A stretch of 64,000 bases of DNA, taken from assembly GCA_026129465.1 (NCBI GenBank), contig JAHCIA010000001.1:2307964-2371963 (forward strand). The letters run 5' to 3'. Origin of the DNA: Flavobacteriales bacterium (GTDB lineage: Bacteria > Bacteroidota > Bacteroidia > Flavobacteriales_F > PHOS-HE28). Positions 53,733 to 62,908 of this stretch are shown here, one piece after another (positions within the stretch are counted from its first letter, which is position 1; every line of letters begins with the position of its first letter). The position numbers and the translations under genes are program-made. The notes under the pieces are model-generated. The model was given only the letters and a program-made list of their open reading frames with translations, did no database searches and was not told the DNA's origin.

Positions 53733-56155
53733 GTGCCTTGGGGTCGTTGGTCCGATCGTTCGTTGTCCTTGTCTTCCTCCTGCGCTTCGTCCAGCACGGC
53801 CGGGTCGGGCGCGCTTTCCTCGTCCATCATGTCCAGCACCGGCTCCTCGAAGGACCGCGTGGTCATCACGCGCTCGAAGCTCAGCAGCATCGAAGGCAGG
53901 ATCAGCAGGTTGGTGAACATGGCCACCAGCAGGGTGAAACTCACCAGCAGCCCCAAGGCCTGCGTACCGCCGAAATCCGAGAAGACGAAGAGGCTGAAGC
54001 CGCAGAAGAGCACGATGCTGGTGTACATCATGCTCACGCCCGCCTCGCGGATGGCCTGGAAGACCGAGGCGCGGATGTCGTGCCCGGTGAGCTTGAGCTC
54101 CTGCCGGTACTTGGCCAGGTAGTGGATCGCGTCATCCACCGAGATGCCGAAGGCGATGCTGAAGACCAGGATGGTGCTGGGCTTGATGGGAATACCGAGG
54201 TAGCCCATCATGCCGGCCGTCATGATCAGCGGCACCAGATTGGGGATCAGCGAGATCAGCACCATGCGGAAGCTGTTGAAGAGCAGCGCCATGATGCCGG
54301 AGATGAGGACCACGGCCAGAATGAGCGAGATCAACAGGTTCTTCACCATGTACTTGCTGCCTTCCAGAAAGACCACGCTGGTGCCGGTGAGCACCACGCG
54401 GAATTTCTCCGGATCGAAGAGGCTGTCCACCTGCGCACGGAGATCGGCGAGGAGAACGTCCATGCGCGCGGTGCCCACATCGGCCACCTGCATGGTGAGC
54501 CGTGTGGCCTGGCGCTCCTCATCCAGGAAGCCCCGGGCCACGCCGCCCTGCTCCCGGGCGCCTTCCAGATAGGGGGCGATGAACTGGTCCGGCCCGCTGG
54601 AGCGGAGCAACTGGTAGCGCTCGGGGTCGCCGCCATAGAAGGCCTGTTTGGTGAACTTCACCGCATCGGCGATGGAGAGCGATCGCGAAAGCTCCGGGTA
54701 GAGGGCCAGGGTATCCTGCAGGCGCGAGATCAAACGCAGGTTGGCCTCCTTGAGCGCCTGCCCCTTCTTGCGCGTGTCGATCATCACCTCCAGGGGCATC
54801 ACGCCGTTGAACTCGCGCTCGAAGAAGCGCAGGTCCTGCATCACGGGGTCGTCCATGGGCAGATCGTCCACCACGCGGCTTTCGTTCTTCAACCGCGTCA
54901 CACCCAGCAGGCCGATCACCACGAACAGGCCGGTGAAGGCGTAGACCAGCGGACGCCGGTGCTGCACGATGTGGATGAGCTGCGCCGTGCTGCGGTCCAC
55001 CCACTTGCGCTCCAGGTGCGCCAGGTGGCGGTCCTTCGGTTCGCCCTGCATGCTGAAGAGGATGGGCACCAGCAGGATGCTGAGCGCGAAGACGGCCATG
55101 ATGTTCAGCGCGGCGATCACACCGAACTGCTTGAGCACATCGCTGTACGTGAGAATGAAGGTGGCGAAGCCCGTGGCCGTGGTGGCGTTGGTGATGAAGC
55201 TGGCCTTGCCCACGCGGTAGATCACCCGCGTGAGGGCCTTGATGCGGTTGCGGTGCCGCGCGTACTCGTAGTGGTACTTGTTGATGAGGAAGATGCAATT
55301 GGGGATGCCGATGACGATGACCAGCGGGGGGATGATGGCCATGACCGAGGTGAGCTTGTAGCCCAGCAGGCCGATGGATCCCACGGCCCACACCACGCCC
55401 ACCACCACCACCAGCAGGCACACCAGCATCACGCGCCAGCTCTTGAAGAATAACAGCAGCAGCACCGCCACGGTGAGGATCATCAAGCCCACGAACATGC
55501 GCAGCTCGGTCCTGGTCCTTTCGGTGACCACGGTGCGGATGAAGGGCAGGCCGCTGCGGTAGACCTTGAAACGCCCTTGGGCGAACTCGTCCACGCGCCG
55601 GGCGATCTGGTCCACCATGTCGCCGCGCCGTTCGCTGTTGAAGCGCTCGGCGTTGACGAAGACCATCATCAAGCTGGTGTTGCTGCTGTCGTTGTAAAGC
55701 ACCCCCTTGTAGAAGGGCAGATCGCGCACCCGCGCGCGCACCGCATCCACCTCTTCCTGGGTCACCGGCATCGCAGGCACCACGGGCGCGAGTTGGAAAC
55801 GCATCAGGCTGTCATCGCGCACCAGCTCGAAGAGATGCGCTTCGGAGAAGACCGAGTCCACGCCCTCCTGTGCCTTCAGATCACGGCCCAGCTTCCACCA
55901 GCCCTGGAAGTTGTCCAACTCATTGAGCCGCCTGTCCTGCACGGCCAGCACGATCACGTTGCCGTCCTCGGAGAACTTGCTGTGCAGCTCCTCGTACTGG
56001 ACAAAGGCGCTGTCGGTCTTGGGCAGCAGGCCGCCGAATTTGTAGCTCACCTCCACGTTCTTCATCTCGTAGCCGAGGAAGAGCGTGATCAGCCCGAGCA
56101 CCACCAGGATGCCCGTTCGGTTGCGTATGATCCTGCTGGAAAGCCAGGCCCACAT
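53729..56155 (-). CDS. RND superfamily (MMPL/HAE3-like) transporter
   Basis: An 808-residue inner-membrane protein with about 12 helices in two halves. Each half starts with one helix (about 10-28 and near 390), a periplasmic domain of roughly 170-200 residues (the first opening [21 protein letters not shown]), and five further helices. Gly-rich helices with [23 protein letters not shown] and [19 protein letters not shown] resemble the proton-relay helices of the hydrophobic-substrate RND group. It probably moves lipids, sterols or hydrophobic precursors with proton force. The start at 56155 (MWAWLSS) begins the first helix; the frame open to 56236 overlaps the upstream gene. Overlaps rfbA by 4 bases. 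Confidence 0.9.
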   Translation of the reverse strand: MWAWLSSRIIRNRTGILVVLGLITLFLGYEMKNVEVSYKFGGLLPKTDSAFVQYEELHSKFSEDGNVIVLAVQDRRLNELDNFQGWWKLGRDLKAQEGVDSVFSEAHLFELVRDDSLMRFQLAPVVPAMPVTQEEVDAVRARVRDLPFYKGVLYNDSSNTSLMMVFVNAERFNSERRGDMVDQIARRVDEFAQGRFKVYRSGLPFIRTVVTERTRTELRMFVGLMILTVAVLLLLFFKSWRVMLVCLLVVVVGVVWAVGSIGLLGYKLTSVMAIIPPLVIVIGIPNCIFLINKYHYEYARHRNRIKALTRVIYRVGKASFITNATTATGFATFILTYSDVLKQFGVIAALNIMAVFALSILLVPILFSMQGEPKDRHLAHLERKWVDRSTAQLIHIVQHRRPLVYAFTGLFVVIGLLGVTRLKNESRVVDDLPMDDPVMQDLRFFEREFNGVMPLEVMIDTRKKGQALKEANLRLISRLQDTLALYPELSRSLSIADAVKFTKQAFYGGDPERYQLLRSSGPDQFIAPYLEGAREQGGVARGFLDEERQATRLTMQVADVGTARMDVLLADLRAQVDSLFDPEKFRVVLTGTSVVFLEGSKYMVKNLLISLILAVVLISGIMALLFNSFRMVLISLIPNLVPLIMTAGMMGYLGIPIKPSTILVFSIAFGISVDDAIHYLAKYRQELKLTGHDIRASVFQAIREAGVSMMYTSIVLFCGFSLFVFSDFGGTQALGLLVSFTLLVAMFTNLLILPSMLLSFERVMTTRSFEEPVLDMMDEESAPDPAVLDEAQEEDKDNERSDQRPQGT

Positions 56156-56232
56156 GGGTCGGGAGGGGCCGCCCGGGATCGGCCGGACAGCGCGGGCAAA
56201 GGAACGAGATCCGGGGCGGGCCTGCGGGCTGT

Positions 56233-58668
56233 TCACCGCCCCAACCCCAGGGTGAGTTTCAGCGCCAGGTTGTCCGCCACATCGGGCAGGGCGTTGGGGC
56301 CGAAGCGGTAGAAGGCACCCACGCCGAAGGCGGTGAAGCCGCTGCGCAGCAGGTTGTCCAGTTGCAGGCCACCTTCCAGGTAGCCCTCGCGGGCATCCTT
56401 GAAGATGTAACCACGGTGGCGCTCCGGCCTATCCAGTGCGCCCACGCCGCCATTCAGCACCAGCACCGGCACAGGCTTGAACTTCTTCCCCTTGAAGAGG
56501 AGGTTGCCGAAGCTGTGGCGCAGGTGCAAGGCGAGGTAGCGGTCCGCGAGGAACTCGTTGGGGCGCATGGTCTCGAAGGTGTTCATGGTGGCCACGGGCA
56601 GGCCGCTGGTCCAGGTGCCGCGCAGGTTGAAGAGGAAGGGATAGGGCGCCTGCGGGTCGGCCAGGCCGCCCACGAGGCGGAGCGCGAGATCGCCGGCCAT
56701 GCGCAGGCGGAAGGTCTTCTCCACCATGGCGTCCACGCGCCAGAGGTCCAACTCCCCCTCCCACAGGCCATCCGCGGCACGCATGGCGTTGAGGTAGAGC
56801 ACGGGCCACTTGGTGCCCAGGCCGAACTGCCCGGCGGGCACACGCGCCACCTGCTCGCGGTGTGCGTAGCGCAGCGCCACGGTGAGTTCGCCGGTGCGGA
56901 AGCGGTCGCTGAGCAGGGTCACGCCCTCGGCCACCTCCTCCGCGTAGTTGTAGCCGATCAGATTGAGGCGTTCCACACGCTGGGCGCCCAGCCACACGCG
57001 CAGTGGGCCACCCACCCGGAAGGACAGTTCGCCCCCGATCCGCTCTGTGCGGTCCATGCGATCCACGTAGAACCAGCGGTAGCTCTCGGTGGTGAGGGTG
57101 CGCGGCAGCCCCTGATAGGCCACCCCACCGCTCTCCTCCACATCGTAGGCATACAGCGCCCGCAGTACCGGACCCCGGCCCTGCCAGGGCCGGATCGCCA
57201 GGTCGCCGCCGTACTTCCACGCTTCATCCTGGAAGCCATAGGCGAACCAGCCGCCCAGCCGCACATGGCGGCTCACCTTGCTGTTGGTCTGCGCGCCCAG
57301 CCCCAGCCGGATGCCCTCATAGCCGTTGTACCGCAGCAGCCGTTCCAGCGGCAGGTCGAATGGGCCCGCACGCAGGCGGCCGCTGGCCAGCACCGCCGCC
57401 CAGCGCAACTTCCGCTCGATGTTCTCCGCCTCGCTGATGCTGTCGATGGCGACGTAGGTGCGCAGCTCCCTGCCCTCCAACGGCTCCGTGCGCAGGCTGT
57501 CCCAGAAGGTCTCGTCCCTGCGTGCGGCAATGCGCTCCATCACGAAGCCCGGTCCGCGCACCTCGCGGCGCTCCACCGGTGCGTCCAGTTGGATGTCCTT
57601 CAGATAGGTGCGCCCCACGCCGATCGCTTTCCACTTGTTCACCTGCACCATGTCCAGGTAGAGGAAGGTGTTGAGCTGCGCGGGGAACCAGGCGCGGCCA
57701 CCGACCTTCTCGAACTTCTGTTGCAGCTTGATGCTGAAGTTGCCCGTGCGCTCCACCGGCTCGGCGATCACGTTCTGTAGCGCGTAGCCGTCGGTGTTCA
57801 CGTAGAGCACTCCTTGCAGCGCATCGAATTTGCGGCCGCTGCGCGGGCGGTAGCTGATGATATAGACCGTGTCCACGCCTTGGTACAAGGTGTCCTCCAG
57901 AATGAAGAGGTAGCGCGCGGTGCTGTTGGGCCCGATGGGGCTCAGGTAGGTCTTCTCGCCAAGTGGTATCTGTGGCTCGTAGATGGAGAAGGTCTTGGTG
58001 GAGGCGGCCAGGGCGATGAGCGAGGGATCCTTCAAGCCGCTCACGCGCATGGCGATCACTTCCTCCTTCTCCGAAGCGGGCGGGATGAAGCTGCGCTTGG
58101 TGGCGCTCTCGATCAGCAGCAGGTGTTGCTTGTCCAGCCAGTCGATCGCCTGCAGGTCGCTGCTGTCCAACTGCGCCATGCGCTCGGGATCGTTCAACAC
58201 GGCGCTGTCCAGGGCGGCGGTGAAGATGGTCTTGCTGTAGCTGGTGTAGCGGTGCGCGCGGTTGCGCAAGCCATCGTTCTCCTTGCGGTTCGCATGCACC
58301 CGGTCGATGATGCGGTGCGCGGGGTTCTCGCCAGGGAGGATCTCCACCGGCCGCAACTCGTAGGTGGCACGCTCCAGGCGCACGAGCATCGGTGCGCCCG
58401 CCTGTCCGACCAGCTCGGTGGGTCTGTAGCCCACGTAACTGAAGCGCAGCAACGTGCTCGCACTTGCGACCTCCACGGAGAAGCGGCCGTCGATGTCGGA
58501 GGTGGCGCCTTCCCGTCTGCCTTCCGGCACCACATGCACAAAGGCCAATGCTTCGTTGGTCCGATCATCCACCACACGGCCGGTGATGACATGCTGCGCA
58601 GTCATCACCAGCGGATACATGGCGCAGGACAACGAAAGGACTCGGCAGGTGGTGCGCAGCGGGAACAT
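56233..58668 (-). CDS. DUF5686 outer-membrane protein with N-terminal carboxypeptidase-like regulatory domain
   Basis: An 811-residue protein of the Bacteroidota DUF5686 family. A signal peptide (1-24) is followed by a beta-sandwich of about 80 residues (VITGRVVDDRTNEALAFV ... STLLRFSYVGYRPTE), as in TonB-dependent receptors. The rest contains a helical segment (HRIIDRVHANRKEND, RYTSYSK) and then many Arg/Tyr-rich strands of a large outer-membrane barrel, ending LALKLTLGLGR. Function is not established for the family; a role in envelope assembly or import has been supposed. It precedes the RND-rfbA-prenyl synthase unit by 77 bases on the same strand, with a -7 near-match of its own upstream. 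Confidence 0.88.
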   Translation of the reverse strand: MFPLRTTCRVLSLSCAMYPLVMTAQHVITGRVVDDRTNEALAFVHVVPEGRREGATSDIDGRFSVEVASASTLLRFSYVGYRPTELVGQAGAPMLVRLERATYELRPVEILPGENPAHRIIDRVHANRKENDGLRNRAHRYTSYSKTIFTAALDSAVLNDPERMAQLDSSDLQAIDWLDKQHLLLIESATKRSFIPPASEKEEVIAMRVSGLKDPSLIALAASTKTFSIYEPQIPLGEKTYLSPIGPNSTARYLFILEDTLYQGVDTVYIISYRPRSGRKFDALQGVLYVNTDGYALQNVIAEPVERTGNFSIKLQQKFEKVGGRAWFPAQLNTFLYLDMVQVNKWKAIGVGRTYLKDIQLDAPVERREVRGPGFVMERIAARRDETFWDSLRTEPLEGRELRTYVAIDSISEAENIERKLRWAAVLASGRLRAGPFDLPLERLLRYNGYEGIRLGLGAQTNSKVSRHVRLGGWFAYGFQDEAWKYGGDLAIRPWQGRGPVLRALYAYDVEESGGVAYQGLPRTLTTESYRWFYVDRMDRTERIGGELSFRVGGPLRVWLGAQRVERLNLIGYNYAEEVAEGVTLLSDRFRTGELTVALRYAHREQVARVPAGQFGLGTKWPVLYLNAMRAADGLWEGELDLWRVDAMVEKTFRLRMAGDLALRLVGGLADPQAPYPFLFNLRGTWTSGLPVATMNTFETMRPNEFLADRYLALHLRHSFGNLLFKGKKFKPVPVLVLNGGVGALDRPERHRGYIFKDAREGYLEGGLQLDNLLRSGFTAFGVGAFYRFGPNALPDVADNLALKLTLGLGR

Positions 58669-58689
58669 TCGCGGAAAAGGGTCGCGGGC

Positions 58690-58697
58690 CGAAAGTA
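58690..58697 (-). promoter_or_regulatory. Possible -7 box of the DUF5686 gene
   Basis: TACTTTCG on the minus strand, one mismatch from TAnnTTTG and identical to the box at 18566, 21 bases before the ATG. Confidence 0.4.
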
Positions 58698-58749
58698 GCC
58701 GGGGTGCGCACCAGGGCGTCGCCGTCCGTCACAGCAAGTGGGCCGGTCC

Positions 58750-58757
58750 TACCTTTC
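58750..58757 (+). promoter_or_regulatory. Possible -7 box of the radical SAM gene
   Basis: TACCTTTC, one mismatch from TAnnTTTG, four bases before the ATG at 58762; a transcript from it would be leaderless or nearly so. Confidence 0.35.
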
Positions 58758-58761
58758 CGCC

Positions 58762-59784
58762 ATGCTCGCCCGTGGCCGTGATGCGTTGGAATGGACCCGC
58801 AGGTCCACGCCGCGCCGCGTGCGCAACGCGCTCGGTCTGTGGGGCAGCTATCAATGCGCCAAGCGCGGCGGCGATCCGCGCATCGGCGGCATGCCTTTCA
58901 GCATCAGCTTCGAGCCCACCACGGCCTGCAACCTGCGCTGCCCGGAATGCCCCAGTGGCTTGCGGTCCTTCACGCGCCCCACCGGCAACCTCAAGCAGGA
59001 CCTGTTCCGCCGCGTGATCGACGAGCTGGCACCCGACCTCTGGGCCCTCACCTTCTACTTCCAAGGAGAGCCCTACATCAACCCGGGCTTTCTTGACATG
59101 GCACGCTACGCCGCCGACCAGGGTATCTACACGGCCACCAGCACCAATGGGCACTTTCTGGATGAGGCCCGCGCCGAGGCCACCGTGCGCAGCGGCTTGT
59201 CGCGGCTGATCATCTCGCTCGACGGCACCACGCAGGAGACCTACGCGCAGTATCGCCGCGAAGGCGAACTGGCCAAAGTGATCGAAGGAGCGCGCAACAT
59301 CATCGCCTGGAAACGGAAATTGAAGAGCCGCACCCCGCATGTGGTGTTCCAGTTCCTGGTGGTGAAGCCCAACGAGCACCAGATACCCGATGCGCGAAAG
59401 CTTGCCAAGGAACTCGGTGTTGATGAACTGTGGCTGAAGACCGCGCAGATCTACGACCCGAAGGACGACCATCCCTTGATCCCGGACCAGGACCGCTATG
59501 CGCGCTACCGGCGCAACGCGAACGGTGTGTGGGAGGTGAAGAACAGACTCGACGACGACTGCTGGAAGATGTGGCACAGCTGCGTGGTGACCTGGGATGG
59601 TCGCGTGGTGCCCTGCTGTTTCGACAAGGACGCGCACCATGTGCTGGGCGATCTGCGCACGCACAGCTTCCGCGAGCTATGGCATGGTGAAGCCTATGCG
59701 GCTTTCAGACGATCGCTGTTGCGATCCCGGAGCAGCATCGAGATGTGCAGGAACTGCAGCGAGGGGAGCCCGGTGTGGGCATGA
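58762..59784 (+). CDS. Radical SAM/SPASM enzyme, unknown substrate
   Basis: A 340-residue enzyme. The radical SAM cluster motif ACNLRCPEC gives Cys56, Cys60 and Cys63; the glycine-rich strand (YFQGEP) and a serine-rich strand (LIISLDGTTQETYAQYRREG) follow. A C-terminal SPASM-type part holds CWKMWHSC, VVPCCFDKD and MCRNCSEG, enough cysteines for one or more auxiliary clusters. Such proteins modify peptides, sugars or alcohols. No small precursor peptide gene lies beside it, so a RiPP role is not supported; a glycan or cell-wall role is possible. A GTG at 58738 is an alternative start but precedes the likely -7 box. Confidence 0.88.
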   Translation: MLARGRDALEWTRRSTPRRVRNALGLWGSYQCAKRGGDPRIGGMPFSISFEPTTACNLRCPECPSGLRSFTRPTGNLKQDLFRRVIDELAPDLWALTFYFQGEPYINPGFLDMARYAADQGIYTATSTNGHFLDEARAEATVRSGLSRLIISLDGTTQETYAQYRREGELAKVIEGARNIIAWKRKLKSRTPHVVFQFLVVKPNEHQIPDARKLAKELGVDELWLKTAQIYDPKDDHPLIPDQDRYARYRRNANGVWEVKNRLDDDCWKMWHSCVVTWDGRVVPCCFDKDAHHVLGDLRTHSFRELWHGEAYAAFRRSLLRSRSSIEMCRNCSEGSPVWA

Positions 59785-59800
59785 CGCTCAGACTCCCATG

Positions 59801-59826
59801 GTCACTCGGGCTTGACCCGGAGTGAC
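59801..59826. repeat. Imperfect palindrome between converging genes
   Basis: Arms GTCACTC (59801-59807) and GAGTGAC (59820-59826) with inner GGG/CCC around a CTTGA loop. It resembles the dispersed palindromes carrying GGGCTTGACCC found in many genomes and might also serve as a terminator for the radical SAM gene, although no T-run follows. Confidence 0.4.
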
Positions 59827-59859
59827 AAAGCGATGTTGGCACGAAGTCGAAGCCGAGGC

Positions 59860-60420
59860 CTACACCTTCATGATGTCCTTCTCCTTGGCCTCCACCAGGG
59901 CGTCCACCTTTTTGTTATAGGTGCCGGTGAGTTTCTCCACCTGCCCTTCCAGGTCCTTGGCGTGGTCCTCCGGCAGGCCGTCCTTCTTGGCGGCCTTGAT
60001 GGCCTCCATGGCTTTCTGCCTGCTGCTGCGGATGCCCACGCGCGCGTGCTCTCCCTCCTTGTGCGCGGTCTTCACCAGGTCCTTGCGGCGCTCCTCGGTG
60101 AGCATGGGCACGTGGATGATGACACTCTCCCCGTTGTTGCTCGGATTGAAGCCGAGATTGGCCCCGATGATCGCCTTCTCGATGGCGTCGATCATCTTCT
60201 TCTCCCAGGGCTTGACGAAGATGGTGCGGGCATCACCGGTGTTCACCGCCGCCACCTGTGAGAGGGGCACCATGCTGCCGTAGTAGTCCACCCGCACCGT
60301 ATCGAGCATGCCGGGGTTGGCCGCCCCCGCGCGGATCTTGGTCAGTTCATGTTCCAAGTGGTCCACGGCCTTGTGCATGTGTTCCTCACATTGCTGGATG
60401 GCGGCGTTCGTGTCGGTCAT
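59860..60420 (-). CDS. frr: Ribosome recycling factor
   Basis: A 186-residue protein of normal length that splits post-termination ribosomes with EF-G. The three-helix bundle motifs ELTKIRAGAANPGMLD, VDYYGSMVPLSQVAAVN and the C-terminal LEGQVEKLTGTYNKKVDALVEAKEKDIM are intact. It normally follows pyrH directly; here a 520-residue gene is inserted between them and frr has its own promoter with both -33 and -7 boxes. Confidence 0.97.
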   Translation of the reverse strand: MTDTNAAIQQCEEHMHKAVDHLEHELTKIRAGAANPGMLDTVRVDYYGSMVPLSQVAAVNTGDARTIFVKPWEKKMIDAIEKAIIGANLGFNPSNNGESVIIHVPMLTEERRKDLVKTAHKEGEHARVGIRSSRQKAMEAIKAAKKDGLPEDHAKDLEGQVEKLTGTYNKKVDALVEAKEKDIMKV

Positions 60421-60445
60421 GGCGGTCGGTGGAATGATGGGACGG

Positions 60446-60476
60446 CAAAAATAGCCGCACCTCGGGCGGGTTCAAA
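60446..60476 (-). promoter_or_regulatory. -33/-7 promoter of frr
   Basis: On the minus strand TTTG (60476-60473), a 19-base spacer, then TATTTTTG (60453-60446), an exact match to the Bacteroidota consensus. It lies 26 bases before the frr ATG and overlaps the last codons of the upstream gene. Confidence 0.7.
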
Positions 60477-62034
60477 GGAAACGGAAGGACACACCCACGA
60501 GCACCTGACCGCTGCGCCAGAAGCGGTCCGCACCATTGCCGGAGACGGTGTTGCCCGCGCCTCCTTCTTCGCTGGACCGTATGCGCTCCAGGCCGGTGGC
60601 GCCGTAAGGGATGGCGCCGTCATGCGCGAGGTCGGCGAGCACGCGGTCCTGCCCGTCCGCGCCGGCCAGCAGCGGATAGGCCAGGATGTTGCCGCGCACG
60701 CGATCGTACGATCGGCCCGCCTCCGTGAACTTGGAAGCAAGCAGGAAGCGTCCCAGCCCGAAGAAATTCAGGCGGCCCACCTCCAGCCCGCCACCGAAAG
60801 TGAACAGCGTGGTCCAGATGTCAGCGCCGCTCTTGGGAAGGTCCGGTCTGCTCAGGGTGAAATGCTGTTGCTCCAAGCTGTAACTGTGGTCGCTGCGGTC
60901 CAGTTCGATCCGCGTGGTGGTCACTTCATATCGTGCCCGCACCAGGGTCAGGTCCATGCCGAAACCGAACTCCATGTACAGCTTGGGCACGTTGTCGTAG
61001 ATGTGGTTCTCGCCCATGTACCAGCGGATGGGGATGTAGAACCCGATGGCGTCCATGCGCACTTCGTGCATCCGGTAGCGGTCATAAACGACGCGTTCCA
61101 TGCCTTGCGCGTTGGGACCTGTCACCGCCTCGAAGGCCACCGACTCTTCCGCCCTGGGCATGAGGAACAACCGTCCTTGCGGCATGTACACCGAACCGAT
61201 GCCCACGGTAGGCGTGCCGATATAGCCGTTGGTGGCACGCAGGTCCGTCAGGTGGCCCACGTCAAAGGGCGATCGGTTCCAATACCCGATCCGCGGGAAT
61301 GCGGTAAGTTGAAGACCGATGCCGGCCCTGCCGGGCACCACGCGGTCGCCACTCATTTCGCGTGAGCGGACACCGATCTCGATCGCCGCGCCGGGCAGCA
61401 TGCGGTCCCACTGGCGCGCGCCCAAGGCCATGGCGCGCAGCTCCACGATGGAATTGCGCTCGCCGGGTTCATCGCGCCGCATGCGCACGGATCCATTCGA
61501 GGGGGCCGGTTTCTCCGCGACAGCACGTCCCGGCTCCTTGCCGCGCGGGAATGTGGTGAAGGTCTCGGCGGTGCCCACCAGCGATCCTGTGCCGGTATCC
61601 AGCGCGCGGAGCATCACATGCATGCGTTTGTCCACGGTGAACAAACGCCCGGTGATGATGGCGTCGGCGGCCACGAGCTTGCCGAGCTCGATCGCCTGCC
61701 GCTCATCGAAGGGTCCGCTGGCGGTGCGCCGCTGCTCCTCCAGGACCCGCTCCAGGTGGCGTCTTTCCACCACCATGACGCCCTGTGCCTCGCTCAGGCG
61801 CATGATCAACACCTCCTCCACGTAGGTGATGGTGGAGGCGGGCAGGGTGCCGGCCGGTTCGGAGATGTCGGTGACCGCCACGCGCGATCTGCCGGCGTCC
61901 AGCAGTTGCGTCACCAGCCTGTTGGTGGCGCGGGCCATGCTGTCCTGGAAAGCGTTCTGGGCCCACACCGGGCACGCCAGCACCAAGGCGATGGTGGCGA
62001 TCGTGCATCCTGGTATCAGCGTGCGAAGGGCCAT
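60472..62034 (-). CDS. FlgO/CsgG-like domain fused to a beta-barrel, unknown function
   Basis: A 520-residue exported protein. A signal peptide (1-26, ending PVWAQ) is followed by an alpha/beta domain at about 30-160 with RVAVTDISEPAGTLPASTITYVEEVL and GVMVVERRHLERVLEEQ, which resembles the FlgO/CsgG-type domain that occurs in secretion-linked lipoproteins, although here the signal is not lipidated. The part after about 200 is a series of alternating strands (GIGLQLTAFPRIGYW, HIYDNVPKLYMEFGFGMDL) ending in VLVGVSFRFL, a typical outer-membrane end. It sits between pyrH and frr, which are usually adjacent. The start at 62034 begins the signal peptide; the frame is open further upstream into pyrH only by chance. 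Confidence 0.7.
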   Translation of the reverse strand: MALRTLIPGCTIATIALVLACPVWAQNAFQDSMARATNRLVTQLLDAGRSRVAVTDISEPAGTLPASTITYVEEVLIMRLSEAQGVMVVERRHLERVLEEQRRTASGPFDERQAIELGKLVAADAIITGRLFTVDKRMHVMLRALDTGTGSLVGTAETFTTFPRGKEPGRAVAEKPAPSNGSVRMRRDEPGERNSIVELRAMALGARQWDRMLPGAAIEIGVRSREMSGDRVVPGRAGIGLQLTAFPRIGYWNRSPFDVGHLTDLRATNGYIGTPTVGIGSVYMPQGRLFLMPRAEESVAFEAVTGPNAQGMERVVYDRYRMHEVRMDAIGFYIPIRWYMGENHIYDNVPKLYMEFGFGMDLTLVRARYEVTTTRIELDRSDHSYSLEQQHFTLSRPDLPKSGADIWTTLFTFGGGLEVGRLNFFGLGRFLLASKFTEAGRSYDRVRGNILAYPLLAGADGQDRVLADLAHDGAIPYGATGLERIRSSEEGGAGNTVSGNGADRFWRSGQVLVGVSFRFL

Positions 62035-62084
62035 GGGCGCGTTTCCAGCGATCGGCGTGCCGGTCCCGCTGGCGGATGGTCGGA

Positions 62085-62795
62085 TCAGAACTCCACGAGG
62101 GTGCCCACCGGCTCTCCCGCCACGATGCGGCCCAGGTTGCCGGGCTTGTTCATGTCGAAGACGATGATGGGGAGCTTGTTCTCGTTGCACAGGGTGAAGG
62201 CCGTCAGGTCCATCACATTCAAGCCCTTCGCATAGACCTCGTTGAAGGTGATGCGGTCGTACTTGACGGCGGTGCTGTCCTTCTCCGGATCGGCGGTGTA
62301 GATGCCGTCCACCCGGGTACCTTTCAGGATCACATCGGCCTCGATCTCGATGGCGCGCAGGCTGGCTGCCGTGTCGGTGGTGAAATAGGGGTTGCCGGTG
62401 CCGGCGCCGAAGATCACGATGCGGCCCTTTTCCAGGTGGCGCACGGCGCGGCGGCGGATGAAGGGTTCGGCGATCTGCTCCATTTTGATGGCGCTGAGCA
62501 GGCGGGTCTTGTGGCCCTTGGCCTCCAGCGCGCTTTGCAGGGCAAGGCTGTTGATCAACGTGGCCAGCATGCCCATGTGGTCGCCCTGCACGCGGTCGAT
62601 GGTGCCATTGGCCTGCATGCCGCGGTAGATGTTGCCGCCACCGATGACGATGGCCACCTCCACCCCCTGCCCGGCGATGCCGATGATCTCGCTGGCGTAC
62701 TGGTCCAACCTGCCGCTGTCGATCCCATAGGCTTGGTCGCCCATGAGGCTTTCGCCGGAGAGCTTCAGGAGGATGCGCTTGTACTTCAGGCTCAT
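62085..62795 (-). CDS. pyrH: UMP kinase
   Basis: A 236-residue amino-acid-kinase-fold enzyme that phosphorylates UMP to UDP with ATP for pyrimidine nucleotide supply. The N-terminal [15 protein letters not shown], the GGGNIYRG site, the [16 protein letters not shown] motif and [10 protein letters not shown] are intact. Length is normal. The start at 62795 begins the conserved core; the frame open to 62852 would overlap the tsf side of the spacer. It follows the tsf terminator with a near -7 box of its own, so it is likely transcribed separately from rpsB-tsf. Confidence 0.96.
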   Translation of the reverse strand: MSLKYKRILLKLSGESLMGDQAYGIDSGRLDQYASEIIGIAGQGVEVAIVIGGGNIYRGMQANGTIDRVQGDHMGMLATLINSLALQSALEAKGHKTRLLSAIKMEQIAEPFIRRRAVRHLEKGRIVIFGAGTGNPYFTTDTAASLRAIEIEADVILKGTRVDGIYTADPEKDSTAVKYDRITFNEVYAKGLNVMDLTAFTLCNENKLPIIVFDMNKPGNLGRIVAGEPVGTLVEF

Positions 62796-62822
62796 GCGGC
62801 TGGGGGGCTGTTGGAAGGCGGC

Positions 62823-62830
62823 GAAAAATA
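62823..62830 (-). promoter_or_regulatory. Possible -7 box of pyrH
   Basis: TATTTTTC on the minus strand, one mismatch from TAnnTTTG, 27 bases before the pyrH ATG and after the tsf terminator. Confidence 0.4.
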
Positions 62831-62859
62831 CGCCCCTCGGAGCGATGTCCATGGAAAAG

Positions 62860-62887
62860 CGAAGGCCCCTCGCGGGAGGGGCCTTCG
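62860..62887 (-). terminator. Terminator of rpsB-tsf
   Basis: A perfect 12-bp stem (62860-62871 with 62876-62887) with a 4-base loop, followed on the minus strand by CTTTTCC, 21 bases beyond the tsf stop. Confidence 0.75.
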
Positions 62888-62908
62888 ATACGTCCGATCA
62901 AATGACGC

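Noticed and set aside
60472-62901. 809-codon reading of the FlgO-like gene extending through pyrH
   Set aside because: The first 289 codons are pyrH in a different frame; the true start is the signal peptide at 62034.
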